Shown piece after piece: positions 34,213-43,395 of a stretch of DNA of 64,000 nucleotides. Under the pieces are notes generated by a model. The model was not told the DNA's origin, ran no database searches, and was given only the letters and a program-made list of their open reading frames with translations. Both the position numbers and the translations under genes were made by a program. Source of the DNA: Vibrio japonicus (GTDB lineage: Bacteria; Pseudomonadota; Gammaproteobacteria; Enterobacterales; Vibrionaceae); contig NZ_CP102096.1 in the NCBI RefSeq assembly GCF_024582835.1, forward strand, positions 1,674,001 to 1,738,000, in the 5' to 3' direction. Numbering within the stretch: position 1 is the stretch's first letter; each line of letters opens with the position of its first letter.

Positions 34213-36240
34213 ATGAACGAAGAGCTTTTTGCTGAGCTTATTGCGCAGATTAAAGTAGGGAAACAACTACCTGACGCTATCTACCTACATAAAGACGCCT
34301 TCGACGCCCTACCGACTGATCTCTCTCAGTTTATTCCTGCCGTAGCAAAAGCGGTAAGCTTACAAGATGAAAGCTGGAATCTGGTTAAACTGTTTAAAAA
34401 AGAGTTCCGTTTGTCTTTACTGCATTACCCTAATTTCTACTCAGACTCCTACCCTGTTCTTCGTCAAAGCTTGAACGTCGACCTCTCAAAGCTTACCCAT
34501 AAAGTCACAAGTTATGAGGCTTCTGATAATCCTCCAATTTTGCATCGTAAAGAAACAATGGTCTTGCCGGAGAGTGAGCACTACGAACATTTTATAACGC
34601 TAACACAAGAAGGCGAAAATGCAGGTTTATATGAAAACAGCCGCCTTATTGGTTTTCAAAGGTCTTGGGAAAACCTGATTGCTCGTCATGGATATGAGCT
34701 AGTCGACGGTCGCTTGTTCCGCAGCTCAGCAGTCGCGCAAGTGGAAGAATCAGGGATCGATAGACACAAAACCGCACTAGTAAGGCACGAGCTGTCTGCC
34801 CCGATGAAAACACTTGTTAAGCACGGTTACCTAGAAGGCTCTTACTCTATTTTCGATTACGGTTGTGGACGTGGCGATGACTTAAGAGAGCTCGAAGCGC
34901 ACGGGTTAGACGCGTTAGGTTGGGATCCAAACTTTCAACCAGATAGTGATAAGGTAAGTTCACATATCGTTAATCTTGGTTTTGTGCTTAACGTCATCGA
35001 AGATCAAGATGAACGTTTAGAAGCGTTGCTAAGAGCCTGGGAGTTGGCAGATAAGTTTCTCGTCGTCTCAGTCATGCTTGCAAACGAAAACTACATTGCT
35101 CAATTCACACCTTACAAAGATGGGGTCGTTACCTCACGTAACACCTTCCAAAAATATTATGCTCAATCTGAGATAAAAGCCTACATAGAAAGAAGTTTAC
35201 AAGAAGACGCCATCACCGTCGCTCCTGGCATTTTTTACATTTTCAAAGACAAGCTAGAAGAACAGCAATACCTACAAAGTAAGTACAAACGACATCATAA
35301 ATGGCAGCAGCTTACATCTCCCGAACCTGTCGAAGCGAAAGATAAAGCCAAACTCCTTGTGACCCAAAACCAAGAGCTATTCAACGCATTCTGGAATACA
35401 TGCTTAGAACTCGGACGTATACCTGCCAATGAAGAGTTTGGGCAATCTGACAAAGTCAGAGAACTCATTGGTTCACACAAGAAAGTGTTCGGACTGCTGC
35501 AAGAAATGTTTGATACAACAGAATTTGAACAAGCAGAAAAAAGCCGTAAAGAAGACCTATTGCTTTACTTTTCGATGGGGCTATTTGAAAAGAGAAAGCC
35601 TTATACGCAGCAGCCTGAATCCCTCAAACGCGATATCAAAGCCCTGTTTGATGATTATAAAACTGCAATTAACTTAGCTGCAGAGCTTTTGTTTGCTATT
35701 GCTGATACAGAGCTAATCAACAAGCAATGTGAGAAAGCCCACCAACAACTGCCAGCAAGTTTACTGAATGAAGGGCACTCACTTATTCTACATCGCGACT
35801 ATATCGATGACTTACCACTGCTACTTCGTGTGTATGTAGGTGCTGGCTTGCAAATGTATGGGGAACTGGATGAAGAAATTGATCTTATCAAAATCCATAT
35901 CACGTCAGGTAAGTTGACCTTAACCGCTTACGATAACTTCGAGAACTCAGTACCATTTTTAGTCGAACGCATCAAAATCAAAATGGCAGAGCAAGATATC
36001 GACTTCTTTGATTATGTGGACGAAAAGCGCAGGCCGCCTTTGTTGAACAAGCACCTGTATATGACTGGAGAGCATGAGAATTACAAGAAGCAGCTGAGTT
36101 TTAATAAGCGACTAGCAAAATTGATGGAGTTTGAACCAACTGAAGAAACTCAAATGCTTCGAGCAGAGTTTGATATTCTTTTAGACAAACAAAATAAACA
36201 AATTAAAGGCTTCACATTAAGCGGTAAATCGCAGTGTTAA
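34213..36240 (+). CDS. DNA phosphorothioation-associated putative methyltransferase
   Basis: A 675-residue protein of the family named for its link to dnd clusters. The SAM-binding motif is SIFDYGCGRGDDLRELEAHG followed by ALGWDPNF (about residues 212-245). The long remainder is helical and unassigned. It may methylate DNA or RNA near phosphorothioate sites, but no substrate is known. ATG 34213 is preferred over an upstream TTG because GAGGA lies 7 bases before it. It precedes dndB by 197 bases of repeat-rich DNA. Confidence 0.82.
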   Translation: MNEELFAELIAQIKVGKQLPDAIYLHKDAFDALPTDLSQFIPAVAKAVSLQDESWNLVKLFKKEFRLSLLHYPNFYSDSYPVLRQSLNVDLSKLTHKVTSYEASDNPPILHRKETMVLPESEHYEHFITLTQEGENAGLYENSRLIGFQRSWENLIARHGYELVDGRLFRSSAVAQVEESGIDRHKTALVRHELSAPMKTLVKHGYLEGSYSIFDYGCGRGDDLRELEAHGLDALGWDPNFQPDSDKVSSHIVNLGFVLNVIEDQDERLEALLRAWELADKFLVVSVMLANENYIAQFTPYKDGVVTSRNTFQKYYAQSEIKAYIERSLQEDAITVAPGIFYIFKDKLEEQQYLQSKYKRHHKWQQLTSPEPVEAKDKAKLLVTQNQELFNAFWNTCLELGRIPANEEFGQSDKVRELIGSHKKVFGLLQEMFDTTEFEQAEKSRKEDLLLYFSMGLFEKRKPYTQQPESLKRDIKALFDDYKTAINLAAELLFAIADTELINKQCEKAHQQLPASLLNEGHSLILHRDYIDDLPLLLRVYVGAGLQMYGELDEEIDLIKIHITSGKLTLTAYDNFENSVPFLVERIKIKMAEQDIDFFDYVDEKRRPPLLNKHLYMTGEHENYKKQLSFNKRLAKLMEFEPTEETQMLRAEFDILLDKQNKQIKGFTLSGKSQC

Positions 36241-36352
36241 ACCTTGCGAAAAACCTATACCCGCCATAGAAATCTAGCCTACATACCTGTAGAATACCCC
36301 ACCTATTTTGGCATACCTATGTAATAATTCGCATAGATAAAACTAGGACATA

Positions 36353-36409
36353 ACAAACTCCAAGCTTAGTTTGTCAAAATATGACATAACAATTATGGTT
36401 TATGTCATA
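36353..36409. promoter_or_regulatory. Inverted repeats upstream of dndB
   Basis: Two repeats occur: ACAAACT/AGTTTGT (36353-36374) and TATGACATAAC/GTTTATGTCATA (36380-36409). GACATAAC recurs nearby. DndB represses dnd operons in other bacteria by binding an inverted repeat at the promoter, so these are the candidate operators. Confidence 0.55.
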
Positions 36410-36437
36410 GACAAATAACATAACCTTAGAGCTAACT

Positions 36438-37517
36438 ATGCAAAATCAAGATTCAGGCTATTGCTACTCTTTTCCTGCCGTCAGAGGCATTCAAGCAGGA
36501 CGTCCATTTTACATTGCGACCTGCCCTCTTAGGATCATTCCTAAGATTTTCAGTTATAACGAAGATGACGTTCCACCTGAGCTAAGAGCTCAAAGAACGT
36601 TAAACAAAACTCGTATTCCTGAAATGGTTAAGTACCTACTTGATAACCCAAAAGACTATGTCTTCTCAGCACTTACCGCTTCTGTTGGCGTAGATATATC
36701 ATTTAAAGATCATGAAGGGGCACCAAACTTAGGAACACTCAACATTCCTATGGATGCCCAGATTTTGATTAACGATGGGCAACATCGCCGCAAAGCAATT
36801 GAAGAAGCACTGAGAGAAAACCCAGACTTAGGGCAAGATAACATTCCGGTTTTGTTCTTCATTGATGAAGGTCTTACACGAAGCCAACAAATGTTTGCGG
36901 ATCTCAACAAGTACGCGGTAAAACCTAGCCCGTCTCTGGGTACGCTGTATGACCATAGAGATGAAAGCTCCGAGCTTGCTCGCGAATTAGCAACTAACAT
37001 TAAGCCTTTCATCGGTTTGACTGAAATGGAGAAATCCAATATCAGTCCAAAGTCGAACAAGCTGTTTACTCTAAGTAGTATCAAGCAATCGACTCGCGCG
37101 CTATTGAGCAAAGGCCCTAAAGACGGCTTCAGCGAAGAAGAAAAACAACTTGCTGCTGAATTTTGGGAAGAAGTGACGCACCACATAAAAGATTGGCAAA
37201 TGGTGATTGGCAAACAAGTATCACCAGCACAGCTTCGCCAAGAATATATACATGCACATGGCGTTGGGTTGCATGCCATTGGCGTATTAGGCAAACACCT
37301 TTTATGCCAAGAACCGAAACAATGGAAAGAAAAGCTTCAGCAATTAACCAAGGTCAACTGGTTAAAAACCAATCCGGAATGGGTAAAGCGGAGCATGAAC
37401 CACGGTAAACTGAGTAAATCGACCACGAACATTCAGCTTACTGCCAACGCATTAAAAATTGAACTCGGGTTACCACTAACCCCTGAAGAAAAAGCTCTAG
37501 AGAAGCAGTTATCATGA
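36438..37517 (+). CDS. dndB: DNA sulfur modification protein DndB
   Basis: A 359-residue DGQHR-domain protein; the motif is at residues 113-117 (INDGQHRRKAIEEA). DndB is the regulator of the dnd operon and affects how many sites are modified; it is not required for the chemistry itself. It is the first gene of the modification operon and overlaps dndC by four bases (ATGA), so translation is coupled. The DPC-like length and the FADLNKYAVKPSPSL segment after the motif are typical for the family. Confidence 0.93.
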   Translation: MQNQDSGYCYSFPAVRGIQAGRPFYIATCPLRIIPKIFSYNEDDVPPELRAQRTLNKTRIPEMVKYLLDNPKDYVFSALTASVGVDISFKDHEGAPNLGTLNIPMDAQILINDGQHRRKAIEEALRENPDLGQDNIPVLFFIDEGLTRSQQMFADLNKYAVKPSPSLGTLYDHRDESSELARELATNIKPFIGLTEMEKSNISPKSNKLFTLSSIKQSTRALLSKGPKDGFSEEEKQLAAEFWEEVTHHIKDWQMVIGKQVSPAQLRQEYIHAHGVGLHAIGVLGKHLLCQEPKQWKEKLQQLTKVNWLKTNPEWVKRSMNHGKLSKSTTNIQLTANALKIELGLPLTPEEKALEKQLS

Positions 37518-39145
37518 TACACGAGCTACAATTGGCAGAAGACCTCGCCGAATACGAAGACTTCATCAATGCAGAAGACTTCGCCCACAACAAACTAAGC
37601 CACTATATTGCAGACGTACAGCGCGTTTACTGCGCAGATAAACGCCCATGGGTAATTGGCTATAGCGGTGGTAAAGACTCATCGGCAGTCATGTCGTTAG
37701 TTTACTTGGCACTACTTGGCTTAGAGCCAAAAGACCGCCAAAAACCGGTCTTTGTTGTATCTTCAGACACACTTGTTGAAACACCTGTTGTTGTTAACCA
37801 CATCAAAGACTCGTTAGCCGCTATCGAGAAAGGCGCGAAGCGCGATAACCTACCTATCACTTGCCATAAAGTCGTCCCTAAAGACGATCAAACGTTTTGG
37901 GCAAACTTGCTTGGTAAAGGCTACCCGGCACCAACACGCTCTTTCCGTTGGTGTACAGAACGAATGAAAATTGACCCTGTCAGCGATTTTATTAAGTCAA
38001 AAGTGTCTCAGTTTGACGAAGTGATAGTAGTACTTGGCTCTCGTAGCCAAGAGAGTGCATCACGTGCACAAGTCATAGCAAAACACAAAATCGACGGCTC
38101 AAGATTAGCCCGCCATACAACACTTGCTAATGCATTCATTTTTACCCCTATCGATACATGGAGTGTAGACGATGTCTGGAAACTACTGCGTTTATGTCAT
38201 TTAGAGACAAAGCAAACCCCGTACGGACCTAAGAATATTTGGATCGATGAGTATGATCTTGAATGGGAGAATCCGTGGGGCGGCAAAAACCTTGTGCTGT
38301 GGAATCTCTACAAAGACTCCTCTGGTCAAGGTGAATGTCCAATGGTCATTGATGAGACAACACCGTCTTGTGGTAACTCTCGTTTTGGTTGCTGGACATG
38401 TACTGTCGTCACCAAAGACCGTGCGATGGAAAGCCTTATCCAGAATGGTGAAGAATGGATGGCTCCTCTTCTTGAGTTCCGAAACAAATTGTCAATGACA
38501 ACCGATCCTGCAAACAAGGAAGAGTACCGAAACCATAAACGACGTACAGGTAAAGTGAGCTACCAATACGCTAAAGAAGGCGAAGATATTGCAACTGAGC
38601 GTAAGCACGTCCCTGGTCCTTATTGGCTAAAATATCGTCGTCAGTGGTTACGCGAATTACTTGAGCTGGATAAGAAGTTTAAAGCAGAAGGAAGAGAGAT
38701 CGAACTGATCACCGTTCCTGAACTTCATGCTATTCGCCAAGAGTGGATTCACGATCCAAATGAACCGGATTGGGATGATTCTTTACCTACCATTTTCAAA
38801 GAAGTTTATGGTTACGACCTTGATTGGGTATATGACGATAATGCCAGCTTTGGTAAAGATGACGCACAACTCATCCACGAGCTTTGTGATAGCTTCGATA
38901 TTGCGCCAGAGATGATCATGAAGCTTATCGAGCTAGAAGTTTCGATGGAAGGTTTAAGTCGTCGTAGTGGTATTTCAAATAAGATCGCATCGCTATTAAA
39001 GCGAGATTGGGGAAGCTTAGAAGAGATCAAACAAAAGCATGCTTCACTGCAAAGTAAAGCCGAGTTTGATATTCACCAAAAAGAAATCGAGCGCTACAAC
39101 GAACAACTTGCCGATCTAGATAAGCAGCTTCAAAAAGAGTTTTAA
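37514..39145 (+). CDS. dndC: DNA sulfur modification protein DndC
   Basis: A 543-residue ATP pyrophosphatase / PAPS-reductase-like enzyme. The PP-loop is IGYSGGKDSSAV (SGGKDS at 51-56), and FRWCTERMK follows. Cysteines in ECPMVIDETTPSCGNSRF and GCWTC would hold the 4Fe-4S cluster. It activates DNA for replacement of a non-bridging phosphate oxygen by sulfur. Sulfur comes from a cysteine desulfurase: no dndA is present here, so a chromosomal IscS is expected to serve, as in enterobacterial dnd clusters. Confidence 0.96.
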   Translation: MIHELQLAEDLAEYEDFINAEDFAHNKLSHYIADVQRVYCADKRPWVIGYSGGKDSSAVMSLVYLALLGLEPKDRQKPVFVVSSDTLVETPVVVNHIKDSLAAIEKGAKRDNLPITCHKVVPKDDQTFWANLLGKGYPAPTRSFRWCTERMKIDPVSDFIKSKVSQFDEVIVVLGSRSQESASRAQVIAKHKIDGSRLARHTTLANAFIFTPIDTWSVDDVWKLLRLCHLETKQTPYGPKNIWIDEYDLEWENPWGGKNLVLWNLYKDSSGQGECPMVIDETTPSCGNSRFGCWTCTVVTKDRAMESLIQNGEEWMAPLLEFRNKLSMTTDPANKEEYRNHKRRTGKVSYQYAKEGEDIATERKHVPGPYWLKYRRQWLRELLELDKKFKAEGREIELITVPELHAIRQEWIHDPNEPDWDDSLPTIFKEVYGYDLDWVYDDNASFGKDDAQLIHELCDSFDIAPEMIMKLIELEVSMEGLSRRSGISNKIASLLKRDWGSLEEIKQKHASLQSKAEFDIHQKEIERYNEQLADLDKQLQKEF

Positions 39146-39153
39146 ATACTGAA

Positions 39154-41163
39154 ATGTTAATTACAAAACTAACTCTCAATAACTTTCGAGTGTTCCGCGG
39201 TGTACATGAAATCGACTTACGCCCAGCACCTGCTCGTCTAAGTAAAAATGGACCTATCGAAGGCACTGAACGACCTATTATTTTGTTTGGCGGTTTAAAC
39301 GGTGCAGGTAAAACGTCGATCCTAACCGCTGTACGTTTAGCTCTATTTGGGCGTCAATCTTTTAGCCAAGTCCTTTCCAATGGCGAATATGTTGAAGCTC
39401 TATCTGAGCTTATTCACAAAGGTGTAGGTCATGGTGGCGTGCAGGATAACGCATCGATTGAACTTGAGTTTAAATATAGCCAAAACGGCGAAGAAAATAC
39501 CTACAAAGTCATTCGTGGTTGGAAGCGTGGTAAGAAAGATAGCCTCTGTCTTGAAAAAGACGGGACACAAATATCTGAACTCAATTATGACCAGTGCCAA
39601 GGTTTTCTAAATGAACTCATTCCGACAGGAATCGCTGACCTATTCTTCTTTGATGGTGAGAAAATAGCGGATCTGGCAGAAGATGAATCAGGCAAGGTAT
39701 TAAAGACCGCTGTCCGTCGGCTACTAGGCTTAGATGTAATAGCTAAACTTAAGAGCGACTTAAATATCTTCTTGAAAAAACAAGGGGCTAGCACTCTAAG
39801 TCACTCTCTTAAAGAAGAAATGGAGGGCCTGGAGAAGTTTCGCATCCAACATGAGAGAGAAGCAGATAAACTTCGCTTCGAAGCTGGTGAAGTAGTAAAA
39901 CAAATTGTACACACTACTTCAGATATACAGATTTTGGAGAGTAAACTATCTCAAAACGGCGGAGCTTGGGCAAAGACAAGAGAAGATGAACAGAAAAAAG
40001 TAGATAGCCTTCTCAAAGAAAAAGTGGAACTTGAGAAACAAATTCGCATGGAAATGGAGACAAGTCTTCCATTCGCACTAGCACCTAATGCGATGCAACG
40101 TCTTCAAACTCAGATCAAGCAAGAACAACAGATTAAGAAGAAGCAGAACTTTGGTAATGAGCTGGACTCATTCTTAGAAACACTACGTTCGAAGTACCCA
40201 AGTTTTGATACAGAGATGGCTCAACACGCTATTGCTGATAGTTTTAAGGCGCACGTAGGTGAGCTTGATTCTGCCGAGCTACTTTTAGATATCTCTGATC
40301 GACAAGCGAATACCATTGATTATCAGCTTACAAACCTATCTAAAGAATCTTTCGCACGTTTTGATGAGGCAAGAGTACGCCTTCAGGAAGTAGAGGAAGA
40401 GATCGATAACGCGTCAAACAACATTGCGCGAGCTCCTGAACAAGAACAAGTGCAAGAGCTGTTCGCTGACGTTCGTGCGTTAGATAAGAAAAAAGAAAAG
40501 CTGATTATCGAATACCATGATTTGCTTGAGAAAGCGAAAAGTGAATTACGACTGGCTCTTGAAACGGCTCGCCAAATTCAGAAGCTCCACGATAAGAATA
40601 AAGATCAATCCAATAAAGATCAGAGCATCAGTAATGCTCAAAACTCTATCTTATTGCTAGAAAAATTTGGTGAGCAGCTTACTAAGGCACGTGTCAATCA
40701 GTTAGAAAACGAGTTTCTTCAGTCATACAAAAAACTCGCTCGTAAAGAAGACTTGCAATTATCTGCTTCCATCAATCCTGCCACCTTTGATGTTGAGTTG
40801 GTGGATGATCACGGCATCAAAATTAACCGTAAAGCAATGTCTGCTGGTGAAAAACAGATCTATGCTATCTCTATTTTAGAAGCGCTTGGTCGTACATCTG
40901 GTCGCAAGCTTCCTATTATTATCGATACGCCATTAGGTCGCTTAGACTCACATCACCGTGACAAATTGGTAGAAAATTACTTCCCTACTGCCAGCCATCA
41001 GGTTGTGATTCTCTCAACAGATACAGAGATCGATAGAAACTACACCAGCCTTATCCAAGACGATATTGCTCGTACTTATGAAATTTGTTTTGACGGGGCA
41101 ACCAAGTCTTCGACGTTGAAAGAAGGTTACTTCTGGAGAGAAACTACCAAGGAGGCAGTGTAA
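39154..41163 (+). CDS. dndD: DNA sulfur modification protein DndD (SMC-like ATPase)
   Basis: A 669-residue Rad50/SMC-type ATPase. Walker A is FGGLNGAGKTSI (about 45-56), long coiled coils fill the middle (about 200-540), and the ABC signature-like MSAGEKQIYAISI and Walker B LPIIIDTPLGRLDSHH lie near the C-terminus. It is thought to open or nick DNA structure for sulfur insertion together with DndC and DndE. Its stop overlaps the dndE start by one base (TAATG). Confidence 0.95.
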   Translation: MLITKLTLNNFRVFRGVHEIDLRPAPARLSKNGPIEGTERPIILFGGLNGAGKTSILTAVRLALFGRQSFSQVLSNGEYVEALSELIHKGVGHGGVQDNASIELEFKYSQNGEENTYKVIRGWKRGKKDSLCLEKDGTQISELNYDQCQGFLNELIPTGIADLFFFDGEKIADLAEDESGKVLKTAVRRLLGLDVIAKLKSDLNIFLKKQGASTLSHSLKEEMEGLEKFRIQHEREADKLRFEAGEVVKQIVHTTSDIQILESKLSQNGGAWAKTREDEQKKVDSLLKEKVELEKQIRMEMETSLPFALAPNAMQRLQTQIKQEQQIKKKQNFGNELDSFLETLRSKYPSFDTEMAQHAIADSFKAHVGELDSAELLLDISDRQANTIDYQLTNLSKESFARFDEARVRLQEVEEEIDNASNNIARAPEQEQVQELFADVRALDKKKEKLIIEYHDLLEKAKSELRLALETARQIQKLHDKNKDQSNKDQSISNAQNSILLLEKFGEQLTKARVNQLENEFLQSYKKLARKEDLQLSASINPATFDVELVDDHGIKINRKAMSAGEKQIYAISILEALGRTSGRKLPIIIDTPLGRLDSHHRDKLVENYFPTASHQVVILSTDTEIDRNYTSLIQDDIARTYEICFDGATKSSTLKEGYFWRETTKEAV

Positions 41164-41510
41164 TGCTACCTAATCGTATGAACCTGTCTCGTTCAACAGA
41201 AGAACAGCTCAAGAAATTAAAAGGCTATACTGGCATAACACCAAACGTGTCCGCTCGTATCGCCTTTTTCCGCTCAATTGAAAGTGATTTCCGCTACCGC
41301 GGTCAAGAAGCTAAACTAGACGGTTCACTTGTGTTAGATAAATATACTTGGCTCGGTGAGACTAGCGATGTTACTGAGTTAGTTTTGAAGATGTACTACC
41401 CAGAGCTTGATAGTAAAGACTACCAACAAGCTTGGGCAGCACATGTTGAAGATGGGATTGCTTCGATTAGAAACCACAAATTTTTGTCGCATCTTTCAAA
41501 ATCACTTTAA
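41163..41510 (+). CDS. dndE: DNA sulfur modification protein DndE
   Basis: A 115-residue basic protein that matches the DndE family (about 110-125 residues). NRMNLSRSTEEQLKKLKGYT and TPNVSARIAFFRSIESDF are its typical start. DndE binds nicked double-stranded DNA and is needed for double-strand phosphorothioation. Its presence separates this system from the single-strand SspABCD type. It is the last gene of the modification operon, followed by a terminator. Confidence 0.94.
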   Translation: MLPNRMNLSRSTEEQLKKLKGYTGITPNVSARIAFFRSIESDFRYRGQEAKLDGSLVLDKYTWLGETSDVTELVLKMYYPELDSKDYQQAWAAHVEDGIASIRNHKFLSHLSKSL

Positions 41511-41519
41511 ATAAATGTG

Positions 41520-41550
41520 TCCCCGGAATTAATATTCCGGGGATTCTTTC
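41520..41550 (+). terminator. Terminator of the dndBCDE operon
   Basis: TCCCCGGAAT and ATTCCGGGGA form a perfect 10-base-pair stem over TAAT, followed by TTCTTTC. It also faces the end of the convergent AIPR gene. Confidence 0.85.
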
Positions 41551-41559
41551 ATATTTTTA

Positions 41560-43362
41560 TTAGCTGACTTTGGGGAAATATTGCTCTATAGCAGTTTTTA
41601 TTTTTGCGCCCTTGTAGAAATTTAGCATATTATTATCATTTTGGAAGCTATCTTTAAAACCTTCTTCTCTAATCCAATTTTCAAAATCAATCCAACTTAT
41701 CATTATATCTTCAACGACAACCGTTAAATTTGAGCGAATCTCATCGAGTGAATATTTAGAAAACACTGCAGAAATAACTGCATATTTACCGTACCTAAAT
41801 GCGCTTCCAAATTTAGACACACTATACTTATCATCCGATGTGCGATGTTGCTTCTCCATATCTTTCAAGTTTAGTAGAGCTTTAACAGCATATATGTAGG
41901 ATTCATACTTTTCGCCATCAGATAAAAAACTATCAACGCCATCACTACCAAACAACAGCTTCTTGCTGCCGCTTCTAGCCAAGCCCGGCTCAATAATAGA
42001 TGCAAAACAACATCTAACGAGATCATCTCTCTTGATGAGCATACTTCTATCTAAATAACCTTTAGCGATACCATCTCCAAACTCCCCCCTTTTTCTTTCA
42101 TAGTACAGGCCTGAGTGCTTAAATGCATATTTCTGAAAACTAACCTGGCTCTCCTGGTTTGCTTTTCTGTCCGCATCATCAATAGGGTTTTGTCGATTGG
42201 TAGCTTGACTAACATTTTCTACTATTTTTAAATGTTCAGGAAGAAACCCTGAGAGTTTGTCTTCATCATCATCTTCTTCATCAGTCTCAAAAGAAATAAC
42301 TTTAACTAAGACTTCTTTACCATAAAAATACTCATTTTTTTTATCTTCGTCGCCTTCTACTTCTTCATAGATTTTGCTCAAAGTAAATGCTGTTTGCCCA
42401 CCATTTATTATCTGTGGCAAGCTTATGGATAAAGAAGCTTTATTTTTCCTACCTGTCTTCTCAGTAAAATAGCAACCGCTACATACTATCGTTAGTCCAT
42501 TGTTATAGAGAGCAAACTCATTATTCTTACTTTCTTTTAAAGTATTAACAATTTCACTGTTTACGGAGTTCTTTCGCATATCCAAGTAACTTCTAGGGTT
42601 ATAGTGGAGTATGGCGTTTTTATATTTATTCATTATTTTTGCGATTTCAATAGTAGGAACAAATAACACCGTAATATTTGCATCTACGCTACCCAAGTCA
42701 GCATTGTATTGAATTCTAGGATGTTGAGAGTTAGACAAATCAATACTAACCTCAAGATCATCTCGGCTATAGTAATTACCGCTAACTACAGGATATACAA
42801 GTTCATCGTATGCCAAATTGAAATCAATAACTTTACTTTCATAACCACCCGTAAGTTTTTCTAACTTATTTTTATCGTATTTACAATTGGCTAAAACAAT
42901 TACGTTATATTCATACTTGGCTTTATGCTTCAATTTATCAAGTGCGTCTTGGAACCCCTTAACTTTGCCATTGTATTTGTTACCATTTTCACAATTTTTT
43001 TCACCGTCAAGAATACGAGTTATATCCATCTTTAACAGTTCATCGATTTCAATCTCTTTTGATTCAAAGTTTTTCTTATTATGTCTGAATTTAGATTGTA
43101 TTATGTTAATAGACTTACTGTCTGTATCAATATAGTACGCATCAATACCACCATCATTTGAACCGTCCAGTATCAGCAACTCTCTCTCAAGAAAGTCTAA
43201 CATACCAAACTTAGCCATGAGATAGAGATGTATATATGCTCGAGATCTAGCTTGCTCTAGTTTTTTGTCATCATCGACACTGTATAGTTTCTTATATTTA
43301 GCCGGAGCTTCAGAAATAATCTTATCTAGAATATTAATAAGAGTACTATATTTACTATCCAT
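41560..43362 (-). CDS. AIPR-family protein with Mrr-like nuclease motif
   Basis: A 600-residue protein with AIPR (abortive phage resistance) segments: ALYNNGLTIVCSGC and LPQIINGGQTAFTLSKIYEE. The N-terminal part holds NDGGIDAYYID (Asp70, Asp74) and INIIQSKF (Gln89-Ser-Lys91), the D...QxK pattern of Mrr-type PD-(D/E)xK nucleases, so it may cut DNA or RNA. It is the fourth and last gene of the leftward dptF-G-H operon, 33 bases after dptH. It is visibly more AT-rich than dptH and dndE, suggesting separate acquisition. Whether it depends on phosphorothioation is unknown. Confidence 0.8.
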   Translation of the reverse strand: MDSKYSTLINILDKIISEAPAKYKKLYSVDDDKKLEQARSRAYIHLYLMAKFGMLDFLERELLILDGSNDGGIDAYYIDTDSKSINIIQSKFRHNKKNFESKEIEIDELLKMDITRILDGEKNCENGNKYNGKVKGFQDALDKLKHKAKYEYNVIVLANCKYDKNKLEKLTGGYESKVIDFNLAYDELVYPVVSGNYYSRDDLEVSIDLSNSQHPRIQYNADLGSVDANITVLFVPTIEIAKIMNKYKNAILHYNPRSYLDMRKNSVNSEIVNTLKESKNNEFALYNNGLTIVCSGCYFTEKTGRKNKASLSISLPQIINGGQTAFTLSKIYEEVEGDEDKKNEYFYGKEVLVKVISFETDEEDDDEDKLSGFLPEHLKIVENVSQATNRQNPIDDADRKANQESQVSFQKYAFKHSGLYYERKRGEFGDGIAKGYLDRSMLIKRDDLVRCCFASIIEPGLARSGSKKLLFGSDGVDSFLSDGEKYESYIYAVKALLNLKDMEKQHRTSDDKYSVSKFGSAFRYGKYAVISAVFSKYSLDEIRSNLTVVVEDIMISWIDFENWIREEGFKDSFQNDNNMLNFYKGAKIKTAIEQYFPKVS

Positions 43363-43395
43363 TAAACGTAACCTTTAGTTTAATTTTAATTATTT

